32,050 nucleotides of DNA, from assembly GCA_023393125.1 (NCBI GenBank), contig JAEWMQ010000008.1, forward strand, positions 1 through 32,050. The letters run 5' to 3'. A program made the translations under genes and the position numbers. Shown here in pieces: positions 14,521 through 22,336 of this stretch (position 1 is its first letter; every line of letters begins with the position of its first letter). The notes beneath the pieces are model-generated. The model did not search any database and was not told where the DNA came from. It was given only the letters and a program-made list of their open reading frames with translations. The stretch comes from Bacillota bacterium. Lineage in GTDB: Bacteria; Bacillota; Clostridia; Lachnospirales; Cellulosilyticaceae.

Positions 14521-15564
14521 ATGAAAAATAAAATTTTAGTCATGCAGATTGCTATGATTTTTATTGGAAGTATAGTGGGAGCAGGGGTTTGCTCAGGAAG
14601 GGAATTAAATCAATTTTTTGCTACTTATGGGATAGGAGGGTTTGCAGGACTCATTTTATGTGGTCTTTTATATATCGTTTTTAGCAAAGTGATTATTCTA
14701 ATTACAGATAAATTTAAGGTGAGTTCTTATAATGAGTTTGTAGATCTAGTATGTCCAAAGTTTGTAGCTAAATTTACTAATGCTGTACTTACACTGTTCT
14801 TGCTAAGTAGCACATCCATCATCTTAGCAGGTAGTGGTTCTATTATGAATCAATATTTTCATGTTCCTAAGTGGCTAGGCGTTATTATTATGATTGGATG
14901 TAGTAGTATTTTTTTACTTAGAAATACAGAGGGGTTATTTGAAGTGAACACTATTGTAGTACCTACTCTAATTGTAGTGATGACTTCTATTTTTTTAGCC
15001 TACATTAAAGACAACCCTATGACTTGTACCTATTCATATTTACGTTTAATACCTAGACAAAAAACAAATCTTCTTCTATCTACTTTGGTTTATGTAAGTT
15101 TTAATATTCTGACCATCATAGGGGTTATTGTACCGTTAACTAATGAACTTAAGAAACCAAAACAAATTATAAAAGGTATCATATTAGGAAGTACAGTCCT
15201 TACGGTTATTGGAATTTATATTACTTTTTTAATGCTAGTGAATCCTTTTCATCCTAATTTATATGAGGTGCCACTTTTAGGACTAGCTATGGAGATGAAT
15301 AAATTACTTCAACTAGGGATGTTAGGTATAATGTGGCTAGAGATGTTCTCTTCGCAAGTATCTAACGTATACAGTTTGTCATACTTTCTAAAGAATAAAT
15401 ATAAAGTGCCTTATAATAAAGGCATTTTCTTGGTAGTGTTAATAGCAGCACCTTTTTCAATAATAGGATTTGCAAGATTAGTAGAATTTCTCTATCCTAT
15501 GTATGGCGTATTAAGCCTTGTATTTTTGTTTTACTGCATTATGTTTTTTATTAAGAATAAGTAG
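14521..15564 (+). CDS. YkvI-family multispanning membrane protein
   Basis: This 347-residue integral membrane protein has about ten hydrophobic segments. It starts with IFIGSIVGAGVCSGRELNQF, matching the GAGFASGQE pattern of Bacillus YkvI proteins in the amino-acid/polyamine/organocation transporter superfamily. There is no extracellular domain of note. Substrate and direction are unknown for the family; small-solute transport is the reasonable assumption. GGGGGAGGG lies before the ATG. The gene is monocistronic with a strong terminator, and divergent from the Cys-rich gene. Confidence 0.75.
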   Translation: MKNKILVMQIAMIFIGSIVGAGVCSGRELNQFFATYGIGGFAGLILCGLLYIVFSKVIILITDKFKVSSYNEFVDLVCPKFVAKFTNAVLTLFLLSSTSIILAGSGSIMNQYFHVPKWLGVIIMIGCSSIFLLRNTEGLFEVNTIVVPTLIVVMTSIFLAYIKDNPMTCTYSYLRLIPRQKTNLLLSTLVYVSFNILTIIGVIVPLTNELKKPKQIIKGIILGSTVLTVIGIYITFLMLVNPFHPNLYEVPLLGLAMEMNKLLQLGMLGIMWLEMFSSQVSNVYSLSYFLKNKYKVPYNKGIFLVVLIAAPFSIIGFARLVEFLYPMYGVLSLVFLFYCIMFFIKNK

Positions 15565-15590
15565 TTTAAATAGAAGAAGATAAAGAAACA

Positions 15591-15633
15591 AAAATAGGGA
15601 AAGGGTGACGAGTCATCACCTTTTCCCTATTTT
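15591..15633. terminator. Bidirectional terminator
   Basis: A long stem, AAAATAGGGAAAGGGTGA / TCACCTTTTCCCTATTTT (one G-U pair), lies between the convergent YkvI-like and MORN genes. T-rich sequence follows on the minus strand, making it suitable for both directions. Confidence 0.85.
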
Positions 15634-15654
15634 GATAGCTAGAAATTTTTGGTT

Positions 15655-16428
15655 TTAACGAGTGGCACTTATGAGCTGATCTTCTTCAAAATAACACTCA
15701 TACTGTGTTCCAGAAGCTTCTTGATAAATACCATTACCATGTTTATACCCATTTTTAAAATCACCAATGTATTTTTCACCATTAGCATAGGTAATAGTTC
15801 CCTTACCGGTCATCTGACCTTCTAAGAAATCACCATAATAAGTGGAGTCGTTATTCCAAATGAAATGACCTTTACCATGAGGAAGGCCATTCACAACGTC
15901 ACCTTCATAAACACCGGCAGAGATAATAAGTTTACCAAGGCCATTTTCAACAGTATCGACGAATTCGCCTATATATTGATCGCCATTTGGATAAGTAACA
16001 CGATTAGGAGAAGTAGGTGCACCAGAGCCTTGTAAGTGATTTCTAAGGAAATTCCCTTCATAAATAGTTCCGTCTGGTTTTGTAAGTTTACCCTTACCTT
16101 CCATAGCACCATCTACAAAGCGTCCTTCATAAACTGAGCCATCAGGAAACTGTTTGGTGCCTATACCTGTGCGTTCACCTTTATGTAATTCACCTTCGTA
16201 AATACTACCATCTTCTAAATAGCATTTACCTTGTCCATGAGGAAGGCCGTTAGCAAAATGCCCTTCATAGCAAAGTCTACCAGTTTCATCATAATATTTA
16301 CCTAAACCATGAAAGTTAGAGCCTTTAACACTACCTTCATACATGACTTTACCATTTCTATGGTACATTATTTCATTTTCATAAACATCTGAAGAACCCT
16401 TCAGTAGAGATTTAATTTTATTTAACAT
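15655..16428 (-). CDS. MORN-repeat protein
   Basis: The product has about 257 residues from ATG 16428, which is 8 bases after GGAG; the upstream ATG at 16434 is only 2 bases from it. After a short basic N-terminus the protein is almost all MORN repeats, about nine to ten copies of YEG-x-F-x-x-G-x-x-x-G-x-G-x-x-x-x-x-x-G. Examples are YEGHFANGLPHGQGK and YIGDFKNGYKHGNGIY. MORN repeats form an extended beta-hairpin sheet used for lipid or protein contact. There is no enzymatic domain, signal peptide or membrane segment. The role is unknown; a membrane-associated scaffold is possible. Its position beside spmAB is only suggestive of sporulation. Confidence 0.85.
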   Translation of the reverse strand: MLNKIKSLLKGSSDVYENEIMYHRNGKVMYEGSVKGSNFHGLGKYYDETGRLCYEGHFANGLPHGQGKCYLEDGSIYEGELHKGERTGIGTKQFPDGSVYEGRFVDGAMEGKGKLTKPDGTIYEGNFLRNHLQGSGAPTSPNRVTYPNGDQYIGEFVDTVENGLGKLIISAGVYEGDVVNGLPHGKGHFIWNNDSTYYGDFLEGQMTGKGTITYANGEKYIGDFKNGYKHGNGIYQEASGTQYECYFEEDQLISATR

Positions 16429-16575
16429 CTGCATTTCTCCTTAAAATCTCATTTGTACGAAACAAACCCTATAGTTAACATTATTATAACATTATTATAG
16501 CAAAAACAATATAAAAGAAAGGTAAAAAGTAACAGAAAAATTATGTAAGAGAGCATAAAATGTAAAATTAAAACT

Positions 16576-17109
16576 CTAACAGCCGAAAAATCTAAGCGTA
16601 AGGAAATAAGCAGCTATAATACCTACCAAGGAAGCAACAAGAGCGCCTGCTAAGGTATAACGGCTTTTCTTAACCTTTATGGTCATAAAGTAAACAGACA
16701 TAGTATAAAAGATTGTTTCTGTACAGCCAAACATAATAGAAACTAATCTACCTATATAAGAGTCTGGCCCATAAGTTTTAAATATGTCAATAATAAGTCC
16801 TGTAGCAGCAGATGAAGAAAAAGTACGCATTAAGGCTACAGGAATAAGCTCTGGAGGAAACTTTGACCAACTAATAAGCGGTGTAAAGAGCCTAGCTAGT
16901 CCGGTTAAAGCACCAGAAGCACGTAGCATGCCAACGGCTATCATAAGCCCCACTAGGGTAGGAAGAATGTCTTTAACAACTTTTAAACCATCAGTAGCTC
17001 CTTCGATAAAAGCCTCGTATACATTTACATCTTTTAAAAGGCCATAAACAATAATACTAATCATAATACAAGGAATCATCCAGTCAGATATACCTAGTAA
17101 GAGTGCCAT
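16576..17109 (-). CDS. spmB: Spore maturation protein B
   Basis: This 177-residue membrane protein is of normal SpmB length. It has a nucleoside-transporter gate-like fold with hydrophobic segments near 8-25, 50-70, 115-135 and 150-172. Recognisable stretches are DILPTLVGLMIAVGMLRASG, PVALMRTFSSSAATG and FGCTETIFYTMSVYF. SpmA and SpmB together are needed for full dehydration of the spore core in Bacillus and Clostridium. It starts 3 bases after the spmA stop, with AAGGAGG inside the end of spmA, so the two are translationally coupled. Confidence 0.93.
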   Translation of the reverse strand: MALLLGISDWMIPCIMISIIVYGLLKDVNVYEAFIEGATDGLKVVKDILPTLVGLMIAVGMLRASGALTGLARLFTPLISWSKFPPELIPVALMRTFSSSAATGLIIDIFKTYGPDSYIGRLVSIMFGCTETIFYTMSVYFMTIKVKKSRYTLAGALVASLVGIIAAYFLTLRFFGC

Positions 17110-17112
17110 AAA

Positions 17113-17691
17113 TTAATCCTCCTTCTTATACATGAATTTACCGAAGATGATTGCAGCTAAGCTAGAAATAATGGTAGCAATAATACAGGGAACTAATATT
17201 TCTGTTGGGTTATGAGAACCATAAGCACTGCGGTAAGAAATCATATTAATAGGAATAAGCTGGACTGAAGAAATATTAATAATTAAAAACATACACATGG
17301 CATGAGTAGCCTTCCCTTTGTCGTTATTCAGTTTTTGAAGCTCTATCATAGCTTGTAATCCTGGTGGAGTAGCAGCCCAACCTAGCCCCAGAAAATTAGC
17401 AATAAGGTTGGTGGCAATATACTTTCTAGCAGGATGGTTTTTAGGAACGGAAGGAAAAAGAAAGTTTAATATAGGGTTCATTTTTCTAGCAAGTGCGTCA
17501 ATTAAACCTGATTTTTCTGCGATGCGCATAATGCCCATCCACATAGCAACAATACCTAAAGTTTCAATACAAATAGTAACTGCTTCCCCAGAAGCTGAAA
17601 GAGCAGAGTTAGTGATAGCCTGCATACCACCAGTAAAGCCAGAGATAAGTACAGCAAATATAATCATGAAGCTCCAGATATAATTAAGCAT
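17113..17691 (-). CDS. spmA: Spore maturation protein A
   Basis: This 192-residue membrane protein begins with MLNYIWSFMIIFAVLISGF. It contains GIMRIAEKSGLIDALARKM, NLIANFLGLGWAATPPGLQA and a hydrophobic C-terminus ending in a short basic tail, all typical of SpmA. It is the first gene of the spmA-spmB pair. GAGGAGG lies about 7 bases before the ATG. Mother-cell expression is expected from the family, but I see no clear SigE promoter; GCATATATAT about 60 bases upstream is only a partial match. Confidence 0.93.
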   Translation of the reverse strand: MLNYIWSFMIIFAVLISGFTGGMQAITNSALSASGEAVTICIETLGIVAMWMGIMRIAEKSGLIDALARKMNPILNFLFPSVPKNHPARKYIATNLIANFLGLGWAATPPGLQAMIELQKLNNDKGKATHAMCMFLIINISSVQLIPINMISYRSAYGSHNPTEILVPCIIATIISSLAAIIFGKFMYKKED

Positions 17692-17826
17692 AAGCTTCCT
17701 CCTCAGATATAGAATATAATTTTACAGCCATGTCCTTTTTATATATATGCGTGATTAAGGGGAACATGTACATCTTTTTAGTACAATTATTAAGAGAGTT
17801 ACTTTTGTACTTGGAGGTGGTAATAG

Positions 17827-17985
17827 ATGGGAAAACTGGGAAAGTGGAAAATTGTAAAAAAGAATAATACAAGAGGATATACAAGAAAAATGTTGTTTTT
17901 TCGAGGAATACTTTGCGATGATTCTACAGCAAATATCAATAAAATATGCACACTATTAGGTTTCGACAAATACTATATTGTATAA
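17827..17985 (+). CDS. Candidate 52-residue basic protein
   Basis: ATG 17827 lies seven bases after a strong GGAGGTG, and the frame runs to TAA at 17983-17985. The product begins MGKLGKWKIVKKNNTRGYTR, is strongly basic in its first 25 residues, has two cysteines, and ends GFDKYYIV. I recognise no family. The good ribosome binding site and the free 420-bp gap between spmA and abrB argue for a real gene; its short length argues against. A 7-bp inverted repeat AGTACAA / TTGTACT (17780-17786, 17805-17811) lies just upstream. Confidence 0.4.
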   Translation: MGKLGKWKIVKKNNTRGYTRKMLFFRGILCDDSTANINKICTLLGFDKYYIV

Positions 17986-18030
17986 TAAAAAGTTTTTATT
18001 TAAAAAAGTCTAAAAAAATACAAAAGTTAA

Positions 18031-18059
18031 TTGACTTTAATTTCTAATTATGGTACTTT
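18031..18059 (+). promoter_or_regulatory. Candidate abrB promoter
   Basis: TTGACT (18031-18036), a 17-base spacer and TACTTT (18054-18059), 52 bases before the abrB start, fit a vegetative promoter. Confidence 0.45.
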
Positions 18060-18111
18060 ATAAACAGGACATGGAAAAATATGAGAAAAAGTGTAAAGGG
18101 AGAGGATATTA

Positions 18112-18375
18112 GTGAAGTCAACAGGTGTAGTAAGAAAAGTCGATGAATTAGGAAGAGTGGTATTACCTATCGAATTAAGAAGAAATTTAGATATTAATGA
18201 AAAAGATGCATTAGAAATTTTCGTTGATGAGGACAGAATTATTCTTAAGAAATACGAGCCAGCTGATATCTTTAATGGTAGTATGGATGATCTTATCGAT
18301 TATAAAGGGAAAAAAGTTTCTAAGAAAACAATTTTAGAGTTAGCAAGATTAGCTGGATTAACAATTACAGAATAA
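18112..18375 (+). CDS. AbrB-family transition-state regulator
   Basis: This 87-residue DNA-binding protein has the N-terminal swapped-hairpin AbrB domain: STGVVRKVDELGRVVLPIEL, then RRNLDINEKDALEIFVDEDR, up to about residue 52. A helical C-terminal multimerisation region follows. In Bacillus and clostridia, AbrB represses stationary-phase and sporulation genes during growth. The start is GTG 18112, preceded by GGGAGAGG. The protein could also be an Abh-type paralogue; genomes of this group often have several, so I leave the symbol blank. Confidence 0.9.
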   Translation: MKSTGVVRKVDELGRVVLPIELRRNLDINEKDALEIFVDEDRIILKKYEPADIFNGSMDDLIDYKGKKVSKKTILELARLAGLTITE

Positions 18376-18388
18376 AGGTATAAAAGAG

Positions 18389-18420
18389 GTCAGAAGATAA
18401 AAGAATATTTTCTGGCTTTT
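18389..18420 (+). terminator. Rho-independent terminator after abrB
   Basis: GTCAGAA / TTCTGGC (one G-U pair) with a 14-base loop is followed by a seven-T run. Confidence 0.7.
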
Positions 18421-18565
18421 TTTATACTTTTTTTATGTGTTTTTTATATGCTTTTTATATTTCAATACAAAATTAATAAATTTCATATCACTTTACACTC
18501 AGTATAGTATAATGAAAGAAATAGCCAGATTAGAATAGAACAAGGCAAGGAGGCTAAAAGCACAT

Positions 18566-20050
18566 ATGGAATTAAAATTATTTGGATTTATAGAAGATGT
18601 ACTAGAACGATTAGAAGAAATGAGACCTATGTTGGAAGAAGTAGGTAGTGAAATAGAAGGATTTTTCGAGAATTTACTCCTGACTACCAACAAGGGTTAT
18701 CTTAATATAAATACAAGAGTAAAATCACAAAAAAGCTTAAAAGAGAAAATTATCCGCAACCAATATTATCAAAAGTATGATACAAAAGAAGTGCTTTTTG
18801 AAAATGTACCTGATATTATTGGGATTCGTTTAGAGTGTAGATTCATTCAAGATGAAACAGATTTATATAAATTTATTAAGCGTTCTTTTGGTGAAAAGAG
18901 TGAGACTTATGAAGGATTTTTCTATAGTAATACCAATGAGAAGCTTTTACTGAGTTTAGCAGGTAAACAGCCACAAGAACAAAAAAATGGAATGAAGATT
19001 TACCGAATAGATGGAAAATATGTAGATGATGGACAAGTTGTAAATTTTGAGCTACAAATCAAATCTTTAGTTAATATTTTCTGGGGAGAAATTGAACATA
19101 AGGTTATTTATAAGAACTATAATTATGTCATTGCAGATAAGTTTTATAAGGATATTATGAAATCTATTAAAAATAGTTTAACCACTATTGATCAACAGCT
19201 TTTATTAATATCTAATCAATTTGATCAAACTGATGAAAAAACTTATGAAAGACAAGAGAAGCAGCTAGAGTCCATACTTTCTAAGTTGATTTATGATATC
19301 TTTGCAAAACATATGAAAGAAACATTAGGTGTATTAGTAGACTTTAAGAGTTCATGTGAAGCTATTGTGCGCTATGTATTTAGAGATGCTTTAGAGAGTT
19401 CTATGAACGATTATGGGCAACATTTAATAAATGGCTTCCAAAAGGTAAGGGGCATTGAAGAACAGCTCATAGATTTTACACAGAAAATATTTTTCGAAGG
19501 CAGTATTAGATATGAGGACCAACATACGAAGCTTATAGGTGAGCATATTAAAGAACGTATTAATGAAGAATTCCAATGGAATTTATTCTTTAGAATTTTA
19601 TTTGCCATTGAACCTGAAAATAACAGGGGCGACTTTGAAACCTTTATGCATTATTATACTAGGAAGATTTATGACAGGCTTGCCATTAATAAGCTCAGCA
19701 TGAATTTTACAAATGAAGAAACAAAGGTCATTATTGAAACGCTACTGGCACAGTTTTCTAACTGTTTTATTAAGATTAACTCAGTAGAATTGCTTTATGA
19801 TAATGAGGTAGACCAAGTAATCAAACATATGAATAGTGTAGTAGATGCTCTTTATAAAAACGTATGGACCTATGAACAATGGGAAAAAGAAAAGGATATA
19901 TATAGTGATTTATTAGAAATGAAATTATTAATGATGTTTAATATTGATGTGGACTATAATAAAGCCTTATCTCTACTTGATCGTATTCGTGCAACCAAGT
20001 CTAATATAGAAGTACCAAAAGGTATGATTAAGTATGTATATAGGTTATAG
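18566..20050 (+). CDS. RelA/SpoT-type nucleotidyltransferase domain protein with long C-terminal extension
   Basis: Residues about 20-190 form a (p)ppGpp synthetase-type domain, the small alarmone synthetase class. Visible are RVKSQKSLKEKI (51-62), DIIGIRLECRF with Asp83, and FELQIKSLVNIFWGEIEHKV with Glu162, Gln164 and His178, followed by Tyr182. Asp83 and Glu162 match the two metal/catalytic acids of Rel synthetase domains. Substrates would be ATP and GTP/GDP; a different nucleotide product is possible. The ~300-residue C-terminus is mainly helical, with no motif I recognise and no hydrolase, TGS or ACT domain, so it is not a long Rel. AGGAGG lies 12 bases before the ATG. The response regulator follows after 12 bases, indicating an operon. 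Confidence 0.75.
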   Translation: MELKLFGFIEDVLERLEEMRPMLEEVGSEIEGFFENLLLTTNKGYLNINTRVKSQKSLKEKIIRNQYYQKYDTKEVLFENVPDIIGIRLECRFIQDETDLYKFIKRSFGEKSETYEGFFYSNTNEKLLLSLAGKQPQEQKNGMKIYRIDGKYVDDGQVVNFELQIKSLVNIFWGEIEHKVIYKNYNYVIADKFYKDIMKSIKNSLTTIDQQLLLISNQFDQTDEKTYERQEKQLESILSKLIYDIFAKHMKETLGVLVDFKSSCEAIVRYVFRDALESSMNDYGQHLINGFQKVRGIEEQLIDFTQKIFFEGSIRYEDQHTKLIGEHIKERINEEFQWNLFFRILFAIEPENNRGDFETFMHYYTRKIYDRLAINKLSMNFTNEETKVIIETLLAQFSNCFIKINSVELLYDNEVDQVIKHMNSVVDALYKNVWTYEQWEKEKDIYSDLLEMKLLMMFNIDVDYNKALSLLDRIRATKSNIEVPKGMIKYVYRL

Positions 20051-20062
20051 GGAGGAAAAGAG

Positions 20063-20470
20063 ATGTTTAATGTACAAATAGTAGATGATGAACCTATTAT
20101 ACGTATGGGTATTGAGAAGATGCTAAATTGGAATGCACTAGGTTTTGAAATTGTCTGTATGGCTCAAAATGGTAAACAAGCTTTAGAGCAATTAGAGGTA
20201 GAGAAAGTAGATATTATTATTACCGATATTGAGATGCCTATCATGAATGGTTTGGATTTTATTAAAGAGGTGAGAGAGCAGGAGACAAATTTAGGATCAG
20301 ATAGCAGAGAAGTAGTGGTATTAACAGCGTATGAAGACTTTGAATACGCAAGAACAGCTATTAAATATGGCATAGCAGAATATGTACTAAAACCAGTAGA
20401 TATAGAAGAAATGACTCAAATATTAGCCCGTCTTAAAGAACGCCTAGAGGAACGAAGAAATATAAGATAA
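20063..20470 (+). CDS. Receiver-only response regulator (YesN-type receiver)
   Basis: This 135-residue single REC domain has acidic residues VDDE at 7-10, phosphoacceptor Asp55 in ITDIEMP, Thr near 92 (VVLTAYEDFEYA) and Lys near 116 (LKPVD). The sequence style (DDEPIIRMGIEKMLNW, EDFEYARTAIKYG) is that of YesN/AraC regulators that pair with YesM kinases, but the AraC DNA-binding half is missing. The gene ends cleanly at 20470 and the 32 bases before the kinase gene hold no remnant. It therefore probably works by protein contact, with the adjacent alarmone synthetase-like protein as an obvious candidate partner. A GGAGG lies just before the ATG. Confidence 0.88.
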   Translation: MFNVQIVDDEPIIRMGIEKMLNWNALGFEIVCMAQNGKQALEQLEVEKVDIIITDIEMPIMNGLDFIKEVREQETNLGSDSREVVVLTAYEDFEYARTAIKYGIAEYVLKPVDIEEMTQILARLKERLEERRNIR

Positions 20471-20502
20471 GGAAAATCCATATATAAGTTAGGAGAAGAG
20501 CC

Positions 20503-22239
20503 TTGAATAGGAAAGGAAAAGGAATAAGGGGAGTTCTTATTACAACCTATTTAATTACCATGGGAATAGCTCTGATTGTAGGGTTCAGCATTTTTGATAA
20601 GATTAACAGCCAAACTAAGGGGAAGAAAGGTTATGTCACCAAAATCGAAAACACTAGAACTTTTATGAGTTTACTAGATTTGTTTTTAGATAAAAATGTC
20701 TATATCTCTTTAGAAGTAGCTGTTAATGAAAAAATACAAAATGCCCTAGTAAATAAGAAGAAAATAGATCAAGTAGCCATTTCAAAAGTACTTAATGACT
20801 GCCTAACAAGTAATGAAGCTATTCAATCTATTCATATTGTAGACACCTATGGAATGGTTGTTTCAGAGTATTCAGTGCTTCCTTATAAGAAGCATAGTGT
20901 ACATTTTTTATCTCAGTTTAATATTCCTAAGATTAATCAAAAGCATGGCGGGGAATACATTGGGATTGGTAGAAATTATATGAGTGGGGAAATAGAGAAC
21001 ACACTTTATATAGGAAGAAGCATTCATTCAAAAGAAAATCTAGAGCAACTGGGATACCTTATTATTTTTTTAGATCCAAACATGATACGGGAAGCAACTA
21101 CAAGTTATTTAGAACGCATGAATTTTGAGACTGTCTTGCTAGAACCAGAATCAGGAGAGTGTTTTAGTTTTCTACCTAACGGAAAACTAGAGGAAACCTA
21201 TAAAGCTTACATAGAAGGCAGTTTAAGCCAAGGGGAGAAAGAAAAATGGAAAAGCCGTTATGATCATGCAGAGCTAGACTATAGTAGGCTAGAGATGAAA
21301 TTAATGGGTACATTGCAGACGATTCCTAATGATGATAGCTGGGTAAATATTACGCTGGGTATGACACTCACTAACTTCATTTTCTTATGTATTATGATTG
21401 TTATCTTAGGGAAAAAAGTTGTATATCCTTTAGAGAATATTGCATTAAAAGCAAAGGTTATCACTGAGGAAGGCGACCTTAATATACGATTTGAAACAGA
21501 TGAAGCTTATATGGAAGCGGGGCTTATCGGAGAAGCGCTAAATGAAATGCTTACTAAGGTAGAGACTCTTATATCAGAGGTTAAGGAAAGGGAAAGAGTT
21601 CAACGCATACTGGAGTTGTCAGTTATTAATCATCAAGTTAATCCCCATTTTTTGTATAATACCTTAAATAGTGTGGCAGTATTAGTAGCTATGGAAGATA
21701 AGGCTAATGCTCAAAAACTTATTAAAAGTCTATCTAAATATTATAGGGCTTGTTTAAATCTAGAAGATCTCAATACAGTAGAGCAGGAGTTTATTATTCT
21801 TCGTGAATATATTAATATCATGCTTATTAAGAATCCTAGTTTACTAAAGGTAAACTATATGATAGATGAGAGCTTGAAAGCAGAAAAGTTGCCACGTATG
21901 ATTTTGCAAACCTTGGTGGAAAATTGTATTAAGTATGGTATCAAAACCATGGATGAACCGCTAGAAATAAGTGTAAAAATAGAAAAAGATCCTATGAAGC
22001 CCAGAATGATTGTTAGAGTCAGAGATAATGGGAAGGGAATGGACGAAAAGATTAGAGCTAGTGTTTTAAAAGAAGAAAAATTACATAATAAATCAGGATT
22101 TGGACTAAGGTCTATCATTAAGCGTTTAAGCTTAATGTATCAATTAATAGATGTAAAAGATATTTTAGAAATTTATACGAGTCTTAACGAATATACCGAG
22201 ATAGTTATTTATATACCCTTTACTAACACGATTAAGTAA
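20503..22239 (+). CDS. YesM-type sensor histidine kinase
   Basis: This 578-residue membrane kinase starts at TTG 20503 after GGAGAAG. A first membrane segment at about 11-30, an extracytoplasmic sensor of about 250 residues, a second membrane segment near 283-303, and a HAMP-like linker (VVYPLENIALKAKVITEEGD) lead into the HisK domain. NHQVNPHFLYN carries the phospho-acceptor His382, followed by LQTLVENCIKYGIK (N box), VRDNGKGMD (G1) and GFGLRSIIKRL (G2). YesM kinases usually sense sugars or cell-wall oligosaccharides, often with an adjacent binding protein, as here. It is the third gene of an operon with the alarmone synthetase-like and receiver genes. Confidence 0.92.
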   Translation: MNRKGKGIRGVLITTYLITMGIALIVGFSIFDKINSQTKGKKGYVTKIENTRTFMSLLDLFLDKNVYISLEVAVNEKIQNALVNKKKIDQVAISKVLNDCLTSNEAIQSIHIVDTYGMVVSEYSVLPYKKHSVHFLSQFNIPKINQKHGGEYIGIGRNYMSGEIENTLYIGRSIHSKENLEQLGYLIIFLDPNMIREATTSYLERMNFETVLLEPESGECFSFLPNGKLEETYKAYIEGSLSQGEKEKWKSRYDHAELDYSRLEMKLMGTLQTIPNDDSWVNITLGMTLTNFIFLCIMIVILGKKVVYPLENIALKAKVITEEGDLNIRFETDEAYMEAGLIGEALNEMLTKVETLISEVKERERVQRILELSVINHQVNPHFLYNTLNSVAVLVAMEDKANAQKLIKSLSKYYRACLNLEDLNTVEQEFIILREYINIMLIKNPSLLKVNYMIDESLKAEKLPRMILQTLVENCIKYGIKTMDEPLEISVKIEKDPMKPRMIVRVRDNGKGMDEKIRASVLKEEKLHNKSGFGLRSIIKRLSLMYQLIDVKDILEIYTSLNEYTEIVIYIPFTNTIK

Positions 22240-22265
22240 CAAAAAAGTACAACAATGCAGACTAT

Positions 22266-22293
22266 TTGATGAGCTCTAGGGGTGTGATATACT
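22266..22293 (+). promoter_or_regulatory. Candidate promoter of the solute-binding protein gene
   Basis: TTGATG (22266-22271), a 16-base spacer and TATACT (22288-22293), 43 bases before the TTG start. It suggests the binding protein can be expressed separately from the kinase operon. Confidence 0.5.
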
Positions 22294-22336
22294 CGTGTAA
22301 TAAACAAACTATAAAACACTCAAAGGAGTAAGGCCC

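Noticed and set aside
17684..17884. 66-residue minus-strand ORF upstream of spmA
   Set aside because: It overlaps the spmA start, has no ribosome binding site, and opposes the better-supported 52-residue ORF.
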